64,000 nt of DNA from Paenibacillus sp. FSL R5-0623 (GTDB taxonomy: Bacteria; Bacillota; Bacilli; Paenibacillales; Paenibacillaceae), in assembly GCF_037974265.1 (NCBI RefSeq), contig NZ_CP150233.1, positions 6,907,619 through 6,971,618 on the forward strand, read 5' to 3'. Positions 16,144 through 24,771 of this stretch are shown here, piece by piece. Each line of letters starts with the position of its first letter. Within the stretch, counting starts at the first letter, position 1. A program made the translations under genes and the position numbers. Below the pieces are notes generated by a model. That model had not been told where the DNA came from. It made no database searches and saw nothing but the letters and a program-made list of their open reading frames with translations.

Positions 16144-17968
16144 CCCCTTCCTCGCGCATCGGCAGTGTGAACGTTACTGTCGTACCCAAGTCTACCTCAG
16201 ACTCCAAAGAGATGCTTCCATCATGTGCCTTTACAATTTCCCGGGCAATGGACAGTCCTAGCCCTGTGCCTCCCATACTGCGGGAACGAGCCTTGTCAAC
16301 CCGATAAAATCGCTCAAAAATGCGATCCAGATCGCGCTGTGGGATACCCATTCCGGTATCCGATACCGAGATGGCAAGTGTATGTTCATCACTGCGTCTA
16401 GCTGCAATCGTAATGGTGCCGCCTTCCAATGTATATTTCAGCGCATTGGACACGACATTATCCAGCACCTGATCAATCTGGTCCCGATCCAGCGGAACAG
16501 CCGGAATATCATTCTCTACAGACAACACAGGCTGAATATCCTTCTGATGCATCTGAAACGAGAATCGATCCGTCACTTCCTCCAGCATTTCCAGGATATC
16601 GGTTGGCTGTTTCCGTAGCAAAGCCTCTTTGGAATCCAGCCGAGATAGATGCAGCAGATCCGTAACCAGTCGTATCATTCGCTCCGTCTCGTTCTGAATA
16701 ACACCAACGAAACGACCGGCAAGCTGCGGATCTTCCAATGCACCGTCATCCAGTGCTTCCGCGTAACTCTTGATCGTAGTCAGTGGTGTGCGCAGTTCAT
16801 GGGATACATTGGCTACGAATTCACGCCGGGATGCTTCAAGTTCTTCCTGCTCCGTAACATCCTGAAGTACGGCAATCGTTCCCGTGATTCCCAGTTCACG
16901 TCGATGAACCGGTGTGAACGTCATCCGAATGACCACAGGTTCTTCTTGTCCTGCGGGTGCAATTTGCAGCAACGTTGATCCTGTGAAACCACTCGCGAGG
17001 GTTTCTGCATCCTCCGGATCAATACCGAGTAATATGGCGAAGTGTCTTCCTTCAATATCTGCAGGATGCATACCCAGAATGCTGCTGGCACGACGGTTTA
17101 CGAGAATGACTTTACCGTACTCATCCGTAGCCACCACACCATCACTCATATTCGTGAGAATGGAAGTCAACTTCTCCTTCTCCTCTTCATTCTGTGAAAG
17201 TGCATCCCGAAGCCTGCTGGTCATATAGTTAAAAGCCCGACTGAGTTGACCAATCTCATCCGTGCCAAATACAGGTGTCTGCTGATCGAAGTTACCTTCT
17301 GCGACCGCTGTCGCTCTCCGCGTCACTTCCTTAATCGGCTGCGTAATCGTATGGGACAAGATCACGCCAAGCACCGCCGTTAACACCAAGGCAATCAGAA
17401 TACCGGAGATAAAGATTTTGTTGATTCCCTCCATCGTGGAATACAGCTCGTTCATGGATGCCGCGATGTAGACCGCACCAATGATCTTGCCGCCGGACAG
17501 CACCGGCTTGGCGACGACCTTTTTGCGAACATTATCCTCGTCCACGATATATTCCTCATTGTCCCGAATGCCTTGCAGCGCACGGCTGACAACGGTCTGG
17601 GTATTTTTGCGCCCGACATAGTCCGAATGTGAACTTAGCGAGGTCGTCAGTACTTTGCCGCTGGCATCCAGCACCTGAATCTCGGCACCGTTAATGTTGA
17701 ACAGGTTGTTCACCAACACACGCAGATTTTCCGTTTTGTCCTCGCCAGCCTCTGCTTCTCCACCCGCCATCGTCTCCCCCACGAGAACCGACAGCATTTC
17801 CGCACGCGCCTGCAAGTCTTCCGTAAAGTTGCTCGTTAGTGAGTTCTTCATCGCGCTCACAAAATAAACCCCGATCAATTGCATCGCAATCAGAATCAGC
17901 AGTACATAGATAATGATCAATTTCGCCTGAATCGTTCGGAAGAACGAAAATCGCGCGAATCGGCCCAT
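16118..17968 (-). CDS. walK: WalK (YycG), cell-wall stress sensor histidine kinase
   Basis: 616 residues. Order of domains: transmembrane helix (about 13-35), extracytoplasmic PAS/Cache-like sensor (about 36-180), second transmembrane helix (about 183-203), HAMP (about 205-255), PAS (about 265-370) and HisKA with phospho-acceptor in VSHELRTPLTT (near residue 390). A HATPase domain follows, with N box (DNVVSNALKYT), DTGMGI and GTGLGLSI. It phosphorylates WalR and senses peptidoglycan state or lipid II. The ATG shares one base with the walR stop (TAATG), as expected for a tightly coupled two-component pair. The ends are intact and all catalytic motifs are present. Confidence 0.96.
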   Translation of the reverse strand: MGRFARFSFFRTIQAKLIIIYVLLILIAMQLIGVYFVSAMKNSLTSNFTEDLQARAEMLSVLVGETMAGGEAEAGEDKTENLRVLVNNLFNINGAEIQVLDASGKVLTTSLSSHSDYVGRKNTQTVVSRALQGIRDNEEYIVDEDNVRKKVVAKPVLSGGKIIGAVYIAASMNELYSTMEGINKIFISGILIALVLTAVLGVILSHTITQPIKEVTRRATAVAEGNFDQQTPVFGTDEIGQLSRAFNYMTSRLRDALSQNEEEKEKLTSILTNMSDGVVATDEYGKVILVNRRASSILGMHPADIEGRHFAILLGIDPEDAETLASGFTGSTLLQIAPAGQEEPVVIRMTFTPVHRRELGITGTIAVLQDVTEQEELEASRREFVANVSHELRTPLTTIKSYAEALDDGALEDPQLAGRFVGVIQNETERMIRLVTDLLHLSRLDSKEALLRKQPTDILEMLEEVTDRFSFQMHQKDIQPVLSVENDIPAVPLDRDQIDQVLDNVVSNALKYTLEGGTITIAARRSDEHTLAISVSDTGMGIPQRDLDRIFERFYRVDKARSRSMGGTGLGLSIAREIVKAHDGSISLESEVDLGTTVTFTLPMREEGGEHREGTD

Positions 17969-18690
17969 TATATCCCCACGCTTTTGGCACTGCGCACGAG
18001 ATAACCGAGCCCGCGGCGAGTCAGAATCGTTTCCGGTTTGCTCGGATTCTCCTCAATCTTCTCACGCAAACGACGGATCGTGACATCCACGGTACGTACA
18101 TCGCCGAAATATTCATATCCCCACACCGCTTGCAGCAGATGTTCTCGTGTCATAACCTTGCCGGAATGCTTCGCCATATAATAGAGAAGTTCATACTCAC
18201 GGTGGGTCAGATCAAGCGGTTCTCCGCCTTTATAAGCCGTATACATGTCCATATCAAAAGCCAGATCAAATAGTCGCATGACCTGCTTCTCTTCGTCTTC
18301 GTGCGCTTCTGCCGTAATCGCAAGCTTTTGCCGTCTGCGCATCTGTGCCTTCACCCGTGCAAGCAACTCACGCGTACTGAACGGCTTTGTCACGTAATCA
18401 TCCGCACCCAGTTCCAATCCGAGCACCTTGTCGATCTCGCCATCTTTGGCGGTAAGCATGATGATTGGCATCTCCAGATGAGCGCGCACCTCACGACAGA
18501 CATCCATACCGTCCTTGCCCGGGAGCATCAGATCCAGCAGCATCAGATCCGGTTTCTCGGATAACGCCAGTTCAACCGCACGAATGCCATCAAATGCACA
18601 GATGACCTCGTACCCCTCTTTTTCCAAATTAAACTTCAGAATGTCCGCGATGGGCTGTTCATCGTCCACCACCAAAATCTTCCCCTGCAT
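17968..18690 (-). CDS. walR: WalR (YycF), OmpR-family response regulator
   Basis: 240 residues: receiver domain with the acidic pocket DDEQ, phospho-acceptor Asp in LMLLDLMLPG (near residue 53) and KPFS lysine, then a winged-helix DNA-binding domain with VDVTIRRLREKIE and a C-terminal RGLGYLV. It is the master regulator of cell-wall hydrolase genes in low-GC Gram-positives and is usually essential. It binds direct repeats TGTWAH-N5-TGTWAH; one such site is upstream of the M23 peptidase at 18938-20470. First gene of walRKHIJ. Confidence 0.97.
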   Translation of the reverse strand: MQGKILVVDDEQPIADILKFNLEKEGYEVICAFDGIRAVELALSEKPDLMLLDLMLPGKDGMDVCREVRAHLEMPIIMLTAKDGEIDKVLGLELGADDYVTKPFSTRELLARVKAQMRRRQKLAITAEAHEDEEKQVMRLFDLAFDMDMYTAYKGGEPLDLTHREYELLYYMAKHSGKVMTREHLLQAVWGYEYFGDVRTVDVTIRRLREKIEENPSKPETILTRRGLGYLVRSAKSVGI

Positions 18691-18887
18691 CGGCTAAGTT
18701 CACCCCTATATCCTGCTTAATCCGCGTTAGCGTTTATATCTCTCTTCTATGTTTAGCTTGTACGAAGCCTGCTTGATTGGTTTCTCTAGTTTGTTGTTTA
18801 TACTCTCTAGTTTAACATACCTGAAGCACTGTCACATCCCGATCAGGGGCTTGGAAGGTCTTTCATTTGAAAATTTTTTACAGCAGC

Positions 18888-18919
18888 AAAAAACAAGGCC
18901 AGCATTATAGCCAACCTTG
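18888..18919 (-). terminator. Terminator after the M23 peptidase gene
   Basis: On the minus strand CAAGGTTGGC pairs with GCTGGCCTTG (three G-U pairs) around a six-nt loop, followed by six T residues, 18 nt past the stop at 18938. It isolates walR from readthrough. Confidence 0.8.
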
Positions 18920-18937
18920 CTCTACTTAAGCTCTATA

Positions 18938-20470
18938 TTAGTTCAGATACGTTAACGGATTTTCTACCGTTCCATTCTTAATAATCTCAAAATGCAGATG
19001 TGTTCCAGTCGAACGACCCGTGTTGCCCATAACGCCGATACTCTCGCCTTTTTCAACCACTTGTCCAACCTTAACGCCAATGCTGTTCAAATGTCCATAT
19101 AGTGTTTCGTAACCGTTACGGTGGTTAATAATGATGACATTACCATAACCGCTTTTCTGTCCTGCAAAAGTAATTACACCCTCATCAGACGCTTTCACAT
19201 CGCGGTTACCTACCAGATCGACACCTTTGTGCTGGCGACCCCAACGTTGTCCAAAGCTGCTACTCATCGTTGCATTTGATACCGGCCAAGCAAATTCACC
19301 TGTGCCCTCACCAACAACTTTTGTTCCGCTAAGGACTACTTCAGTTACAGCTGCTTTAATCACTTCCTGACCAAGCCACTCTTCCTGAACCACTTCACCA
19401 TTTTCTTTGGTTATACGGTACTGCATGCTTTTCAAGCCGCTTTGCCCTGGGCGCACGACTTTTGTTGTACCTGCTTTCAACTCGTCACTTTTGCGCACTT
19501 CCACTTGCGGTTTGATCTCAATCTGTTCAACAACCTGCTCAACCGACTTAACGGTTACTGCTGGTTTAGGCACGGTCAGGGTCAGCTCGTCTCCAATTTG
19601 AAGCGACGTTTCCTTGATGCCCGGATTATGCTTACGAATCTCGCTTTGTGTAATTTCATACTTGGCAGCGATCGAAGAGATTGTATCTCCTTCACGAACC
19701 ACATAAGTTACAGGCGCGTCTTTACCAACGGTTAATGCTTTAACCGCCTCGGACACATCCCATATTTTGTTTGGATCAGCCTTCACTACATCCGTCGCAA
19801 CATCTTCCTTGATGCCTACCGACTTCAGGGTTGTGCTTGGTCCCTCGTCTTTCTTCGAGGAGTTAGCCGATACCGACTTCGTCTTCAGCGAACTTCGCAC
19901 AGCCGATGCCGATATGTATTTGCTCTGCACTTGTTCCAGGATTGCATCAGCTGTTGCCTGATCCTTCACGATACCAAGGACTTCACCGTCTACCTTGAGC
20001 TCTACACCTTTGGCGTAGGCTGTCAGCATGTCACCCAGTTTGTCTAGCGTCTCGTCACTGTTCACTTCAGGTTTGTACGCTCTTACCGTTTCGGTTGTGA
20101 TGCCATCCGTGTTCAGCACCATCTCTGCATCCGGATATTTATGTTGATATTCCTCAGTTTTGTCTGTAAATAGTTGTTGTAATAGTGCCTCATCCGCAAT
20201 GGTACCAATCTCGCTACCTTTAACCATTACTTTATAGTACGGTACGGTGTTTGCAGTAACATATTGTTTGCCTGCGAACCCGAGCGATGCTGCGATGAAT
20301 ACACCACATGCTGCTGTAATGATCCATTTGCGCGAGGCCAGAACGCGCTTCTTATTCACACTGAAGGTGGACATGCTCATGTTGTTTTTGTCTTCGGCCG
20401 TCCGGTGTTCCCCGGATTGTTCGTGTACCCGGTCTTTGCCCGGTTGGCGTATGCCTCTGAAACCTTTCAT
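18938..20470 (-). CDS. M23 family murein hydrolase with LysM and G5 domains
   Basis: 510 residues. A basic cytoplasmic N-terminus is followed by one transmembrane helix or uncleaved signal (WIITAACGVFIAASLGFAG, about 50-68), a repeat-like region (about 75-230), a LysM domain (YVVREGDTISSIAAKYEIT, about 262-305), a G5 domain (about 310-390) and a C-terminal M23 lysostaphin-type peptidase with HKGVD, YGHLNS and HLHFEI zinc motifs. It should cleave peptide bridges in peptidoglycan at the outer membrane face. AAGGAGAG precedes the ATG. A consensus WalR box upstream and the walR neighbour suggest it is a WalRK target. Confidence 0.92.
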   Translation of the reverse strand: MKGFRGIRQPGKDRVHEQSGEHRTAEDKNNMSMSTFSVNKKRVLASRKWIITAACGVFIAASLGFAGKQYVTANTVPYYKVMVKGSEIGTIADEALLQQLFTDKTEEYQHKYPDAEMVLNTDGITTETVRAYKPEVNSDETLDKLGDMLTAYAKGVELKVDGEVLGIVKDQATADAILEQVQSKYISASAVRSSLKTKSVSANSSKKDEGPSTTLKSVGIKEDVATDVVKADPNKIWDVSEAVKALTVGKDAPVTYVVREGDTISSIAAKYEITQSEIRKHNPGIKETSLQIGDELTLTVPKPAVTVKSVEQVVEQIEIKPQVEVRKSDELKAGTTKVVRPGQSGLKSMQYRITKENGEVVQEEWLGQEVIKAAVTEVVLSGTKVVGEGTGEFAWPVSNATMSSSFGQRWGRQHKGVDLVGNRDVKASDEGVITFAGQKSGYGNVIIINHRNGYETLYGHLNSIGVKVGQVVEKGESIGVMGNTGRSTGTHLHFEIIKNGTVENPLTYLN

Positions 20471-20575
20471 GATTCTCTCCTTTTCAGCACTTCTCAGTTC
20501 GCATTTCTGTCAAGACATCACCATCGTGTCCGTCCCATGCTCGTTGATACTTGTATTGGTTGTCCGCAAAATCGG

Positions 20576-20650
20576 ACTTTAGCTGCGCTCTCAAAAGTGT
20601 CAAAATTTTAACCTTTTATCACACCCGTATACTTTAACACAGGTTTTACA
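20576..20650 (-). promoter_or_regulatory. WalR box and predicted promoter of the M23 peptidase gene
   Basis: On the minus strand TGTAAA-ACCTG-TGTTAA (20650 to 20634) fits the WalR consensus TGTWAH-N5-TGTWAH exactly. About 30 bp downstream lies TTGACA (20598-20603), 16 bp, then TAAAGT (20576-20581), a plausible sigma-A promoter. The box position, near -70, suits activation. The leader to the ATG is about 100 nt. Confidence 0.6.
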
Positions 20651-20840
20651 CTCATTTCAACTCTACACGTCACACCGCAAAGCCACGCCACGCTTGGTTT
20701 CCCTGTATTATCCATAAGGTAGTATGGCTGATCCATCACCCATTATGCCTCAACATCCGCTGTACTATGTACTTTTGTTCGCAAATTAAGACTAGGTTCT
20801 AAGACCCAGTGAAATATGCTTTATTTTTCATAAAAATACA

Positions 20841-20879
20841 AATAAAATCCCTCACCAGATCAACTCTGATAAGGGATTT
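20841..20879 (-). terminator. Terminator after the methyltransferase gene
   Basis: AAATCCCT (20845-20852) pairs with AGGGATTT (20872-20879), with further inner pairing. On the minus strand the stem runs into TTTTATTT. It lies 77 nt past the stop at 20956. Confidence 0.7.
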
Positions 20880-20955
20880 CGTAAACAACCTGTTTGTGGT
20901 TTATTTTTAAACTGGATTTCATCTCATGTCACAATAGAAATTAACTTTCATGTCT

Positions 20956-21765
20956 CTATTCTTTGACTGCAAGAATTACAAATCGCTTCTGCTGTATTTC
21001 CCAGAATCCATTTTGCTCCATCTCCATATGAATATCCATTAACGGCTGACGGAACTGTTCTACCTTGAAATCAGGTACTTGCCACGGGATGGTCTTCAGA
21101 TAATAGACCAATGCGCCTATATCATAGAAACGCTGCGCGGGAGTTGCTTCCCGTTGCTCTAGAATACGGAATCCACACTGTTCCAGCTGAAGAACAGCAC
21201 GATCCAGCTCCCATCCAGCGTAATCCGCTGGCATAGGAATGCCAAGCCGCTCATTGATCTCCCTGCAGTCTGACCAACCTACCTGTTGAGTTAGAAACAG
21301 TCCACCTACCGATAGAATCCGCCTAACTTCCTGCTCATCATACGACTCATGCCGATTAAGAATCAGATCAAATTCCCCATCTGCGAAAGGAAGTTGCGAA
21401 TCATCAGTCACTGGAAGCACCTTCACACCGAGCGGCTGTAAACGTTCCTCTGCAATCGGTATATTGGGGAGATATCCTTCCGTCGCACATGTGTACGAAG
21501 GAAGTGGAAGGAGCCTGGACAACATTTCTCCTCCTCCGGTACCCATGTCGAGCATTCGTTCTGTCTGATTCAACAATCGGCGCGCCATCGTTCCATAGGA
21601 CCAAGGCAACATTCCGCTCTGGAGTCTGTCACTCCCGGTTACATAGCTAAAATCCCAGCCACTAAACGGTTGCTCCACCTCTTGCAGCCCTTGCTCGTAT
21701 CGCTCTTTTGTTGCCTCGGCAAACTTTTTTACTGATGGTTCTGAATTAGAATGATATAAGTTCAT
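20956..21765 (-). CDS. Class I SAM-dependent methyltransferase
   Basis: 269 residues from the ATG at 21765; a TTG start at 21783 would consume the GGAGG ribosome site. The SAM-binding motif I reads MLDMGTGGGEML, followed by an acidic strand end and PVTDDSQLPFADGEFDLILNRHE (motif II/III region), typical of the Methyltransf_11 type. The C-terminal part (LEQREATPAQRFYDIGALVYYL, IPWQVPDF) resembles small-molecule or rRNA guanine methyltransferase-like proteins of Bacilli. The substrate cannot be inferred. It stands alone with its own terminator. Confidence 0.8.
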   Translation of the reverse strand: MNLYHSNSEPSVKKFAEATKERYEQGLQEVEQPFSGWDFSYVTGSDRLQSGMLPWSYGTMARRLLNQTERMLDMGTGGGEMLSRLLPLPSYTCATEGYLPNIPIAEERLQPLGVKVLPVTDDSQLPFADGEFDLILNRHESYDEQEVRRILSVGGLFLTQQVGWSDCREINERLGIPMPADYAGWELDRAVLQLEQCGFRILEQREATPAQRFYDIGALVYYLKTIPWQVPDFKVEQFRQPLMDIHMEMEQNGFWEIQQKRFVILAVKE

Positions 21766-22050
21766 GTTCAATACAACCTCCAATTAGTGTATTCATAAAC
21801 AAAAGTCCATCGGTTACTCTTGAAAGCACCTATGAACGGAGGTCCACGAATTGGACTGGAGGTTTCTGCAATGTTGCCTAAACGTTTTTATATGTCGTGT
21901 TCTTTACCTTTATATTTCATACACTGTTCCCTCCTATAGGCATTTCCATTATTTATTTAAATAAATTATATTTAATCATCCTCGACAAGTCCATTACATT
22001 ATGAATCAGGCGATGCCCGTCTATGAGCACGCCTGCTTTACCTTCCAATC

Positions 22051-22818
22051 TTACTCCGTTTGCAGTACTTCCATCAGGTTGTCGTACTCTTCACTGGTCA
22101 GGTACTTCGAGATCACCTGTTCAATCTCACGTAATTCCTGTTCCGTCAGGCCACCTTCCATGGCGCCTGAGATCTGCTGCATTTCTTTCTGCGGCAGCTT
22201 GTTCATTAGCAGGCTGAAGATTTTTTCTTTCTCCTCTGCTGGCAGCTTGTCCTTCGCTCCTGTAATGTCATCCGGTGATACAACAATGGCATCATTGCCT
22301 GAAGAAGCACCGTCGCTGGCCGCTCCGGTTCCATTGTCTGAAGTTGAACCACTACCCTGATCTGTTCCTGAGTCATTACCCGTGCCCGTATCCGTCCCAT
22401 TGCCTGCACTTGTGCCTGAGTTTGATCCTACGGTCATATCTGTACCTGAACCTTCCCCTGTGCCCTCATTTGAGCCGCTCCCTTGGGACGCATTATTGCC
22501 TGCATCTACGCCAGATTGACCACTCTCTGTCCCATTCCCCATAACTGAAACAGCATCTTCCGGAACCTGCTCTTCGTCCGCTCCTGTCGGCTGGTCTGTC
22601 GTCCCATTTCCTGATTTGTTCCCTTCACTGGTTTTACCGCCCAAGGCACCTTGGAACATGGCGGTTAACCCCATGGGTTGACCTTCCCACTGAATATTGA
22701 AACTCGCGAGTAGCGACTTCGCATATGACTGTACAATTAATCCGGTCGTGAGCAGTGTCAGTGAACTGACCAGCAACACGGTTAGCACGATTTTAACAAA
22801 CCACACAAGCAACTTCAT
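22051..22818 (-). CDS. Membrane-anchored protein with long Gly/Ser/Thr-rich low-complexity linker
   Basis: 255 residues from the ATG at 22818, which follows GGAGGGAGAG. One N-terminal transmembrane helix (LLVWFVKIVLTVLLVSSLTLL) is followed by about 45 residues of ordinary sequence and about 110 residues built almost only from Gly, Ser, Thr, Asn, Asp and Glu. The C-terminal helical segment has EEKEKIFSLLMNKLPQKEMQ and a final acidic helix. The linker suggests a spacer that holds the C-terminal domain away from the membrane. I do not recognise a family. Gene order next to purA gives no clue. Confidence 0.7.
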   Translation of the reverse strand: MKLLVWFVKIVLTVLLVSSLTLLTTGLIVQSYAKSLLASFNIQWEGQPMGLTAMFQGALGGKTSEGNKSGNGTTDQPTGADEEQVPEDAVSVMGNGTESGQSGVDAGNNASQGSGSNEGTGEGSGTDMTVGSNSGTSAGNGTDTGTGNDSGTDQGSGSTSDNGTGAASDGASSGNDAIVVSPDDITGAKDKLPAEEKEKIFSLLMNKLPQKEMQQISGAMEGGLTEQELREIEQVISKYLTSEEYDNLMEVLQTE

Positions 22819-22931
22819 TCCGTTCTCTCCCTCCAATTATCCCACCCGTCTAACATGCACATGTCCGGGTCTGTGACTCTACTGTTAACCAGTATTGACG
22901 GAAATCTCGGGATTATATCCGAAAAACATAC

Positions 22932-22972
22932 AAAAAACCTCCAGTCATCGCTATAAAAGCAACAACTGGAGG
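22932..22972 (-). terminator. Terminator after purA
   Basis: CCTCCAGT (22938-22945) pairs with ACTGGAGG (22965-22972); on the minus strand it is followed by six T residues. It is 69 nt past the purA stop. Confidence 0.85.
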
Positions 22973-23040
22973 CTTAACATGCCTAAGTCGGCAGAGGATT
23001 CTATTTAATAATTCAAGAAACAATCTCTCTATTTCTTCGA

Positions 23041-24327
23041 TTACTCGTAGATTGGAAGAACTTGATTCGTTTGCTCACGGTTACGACCAACGGAGAAGAT
23101 GGCAATTGGAATGCCTGTCAGTTCGGAAACACGTTTTACATAATTCTGTGTGTTCACTGGCAGGTCTTCAAGTTTCTTCGCTCCAGTGATATCTTCGCTC
23201 CAGCCTGGCATCTCTTCGTATACCGCTTCACATTCTGCCAGCATTTTGAGGCTTGCCGGATAGTGTGTGATAACCTCGCCGCGGAATTTGTATCCTGTGC
23301 AGATTTTTACGGTTTCCAGACCTGTCATTACGTCCAGAGAGTTCAGGGACAGACCTGTGATTCCACTGACACGACGCGCGTGGCGAACAACAACACTATC
23401 GAACCAACCTACACGACGTGGACGTCCAGTTACCGTACCATACTCATGTCCAGTCTCACGGATTTGGTCGCCGATTGCATCATGTAATTCCGTAGGGAAT
23501 GGGCCATCTCCTACACGGGTTGTGTAAGCTTTCGCTACCCCAATGACTTGTTGAATACGAGCCGGGCCTACGCCAGAACCGATACATACGCCACCTGCGG
23601 ACGGATTGGATGATGTAACAAATGGATAAGTTCCTTGATCAAGGTCCAACATAACGCCTTGTGCACCTTCAAACAATACTTTTTTGTCCTCATCAATATA
23701 TTCGTTCAGAACAACAGATGTATCACGTACGTAAGGACGCAGAATTTCAGCATATCCGAGGTAATCTTGCAGAATTTCTTCCACATCAACAGGCTGGCCG
23801 CCATAGACTTGCTCGATGACACGGTTCTTTTCTTTGACCAGATGACGCAGTTTCAGTTCGAAATCTTCAGCATCCAGCAGGTCAACCATCCGAATACCAA
23901 TACGAGCTGATTTGTCCATGTAACATGGGCCAATTCCTTTGCCAGTCGTACCAATTTTGTTCGGACCTTTGCTCTCTTCTTCCAGTGCATCCAATACCAT
24001 GTGATATGGCAGGATGATATGTGCGCGCTCACTGATGGACAGGTTCTTCGTTGTAAAATCATTGTCATGAATATAATTAATTTCTTCGATGAGTGCCTTT
24101 GGGTTGATAACCATTCCGTTACCAATAACACACGCTTTATCTGTGTAGAAAATCCCTGATGGAATCATCGTCAGTTTATATTTTTTGTTATCAATCAGAA
24201 TTGTATGACCCGCATTGTTACCACCTTGATAACGAGCCACCACATCAGCGCTCTCCGCCAAATAATCCGTGATTTTACCTTTTCCTTCGTCTCCCCATTG
24301 CGTTCCCACTACAACTACCGTTGACAT
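23041..24327 (-). CDS. purA: Adenylosuccinate synthetase
   Basis: 428 residues from ATG at 24327 (MSTVVVVGTQWGDEGKGK), which has GGAGG ten nt upstream; an ATG three codons earlier is too close. It catalyses GTP-dependent condensation of IMP and aspartate to adenylosuccinate, the first step from IMP to AMP. The GDEGKGK GTP loop, catalytic His in NNAGHTI, the TTGKGIGP segment, RPRRVGW and GRNREQT near the end are all present. The promoter region carries paired PurBoxes, so repression by PurR relieved by PRPP is likely. Confidence 0.98.
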   Translation of the reverse strand: MSTVVVVGTQWGDEGKGKITDYLAESADVVARYQGGNNAGHTILIDNKKYKLTMIPSGIFYTDKACVIGNGMVINPKALIEEINYIHDNDFTTKNLSISERAHIILPYHMVLDALEEESKGPNKIGTTGKGIGPCYMDKSARIGIRMVDLLDAEDFELKLRHLVKEKNRVIEQVYGGQPVDVEEILQDYLGYAEILRPYVRDTSVVLNEYIDEDKKVLFEGAQGVMLDLDQGTYPFVTSSNPSAGGVCIGSGVGPARIQQVIGVAKAYTTRVGDGPFPTELHDAIGDQIRETGHEYGTVTGRPRRVGWFDSVVVRHARRVSGITGLSLNSLDVMTGLETVKICTGYKFRGEVITHYPASLKMLAECEAVYEEMPGWSEDITGAKKLEDLPVNTQNYVKRVSELTGIPIAIFSVGRNREQTNQVLPIYE

Positions 24328-24498
24328 AGTTAACATTCCTCCGTGGGTGCCTTGCGCACCTTTGTATTGGTCTGTCCGTCCTCTATCCCGGCAGGCATGT
24401 TACGCAATAAACCGACTGAGAAGCGTGCTAACGGACAGTAAAAATGTCCTTCCGTTACATTCAAGGGAAGGTTTGTGCTGCTTTAACGCAGCAGTATT

Positions 24499-24576
24499 AG
24501 TGTACCAGTACCCTTTTTCAAAGTCAAATCAAATGGCGAACAATTAGATATAGTACAACCGTAATGTTCGGGATTT
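24499..24576 (-). promoter_or_regulatory. purA promoter with paired PurBoxes
   Basis: On the minus strand TTGACT (24522-24527), a 17-bp spacer and TACACT (24499-24504) make a sigma-A promoter. Just upstream are inverted CGAAC cores: CCCGAACATT (minus strand, 24563-24572) and GCGAACAAT (plus strand, 24536-24544). Their inverted layout, about 18 bp between boxes, and place from about -30 to -80 fit PurR binding in Bacilli. The leader to the purA start is about 165 nt. Confidence 0.7.
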
Positions 24577-24593
24577 ACCCACTATTTCAACAC

Positions 24594-24642
24594 AAAAAAC
24601 CGGTGACTACAGTCCAAGCTTGCTTGACTGCTATCACCGGTT
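24594..24642 (-). terminator. Terminator after dnaB
   Basis: AACCGGTGA (24598-24606) pairs with TCACCGGTT (24634-24642); on the minus strand the stem is followed by a T tract. It ends the operon that finishes with the replicative helicase. Confidence 0.85.
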
Positions 24643-24771
24643 CAAGGATACCCATTTCAGTATAATCTATATCTGGTATTTATAAGACATATTTGAGTTT
24701 AGTTGCTCTAATGGTTGATCTTCGGGACAGACGATTTTGGCTTCTGGATCGAAGCCGTCAGCACCTGCCCA

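Larger units (their letters stand above)
20471..20955. other. Spacer between the M23 peptidase and methyltransferase genes
   Basis: 485 nt. It contains the M23 gene promoter and WalR box (20576-20650) and, at the far end, the terminator of the methyltransferase gene (20841-20879). Nothing else recognised. Confidence 0.6.

Noticed and set aside
16236..16249. ATTTCCCGGGCAAT, one mismatch from a Noc-binding site
   Set aside because: Lies inside the walK coding region at a codon-constrained position, and a single 14-mer with one mismatch is weak evidence.
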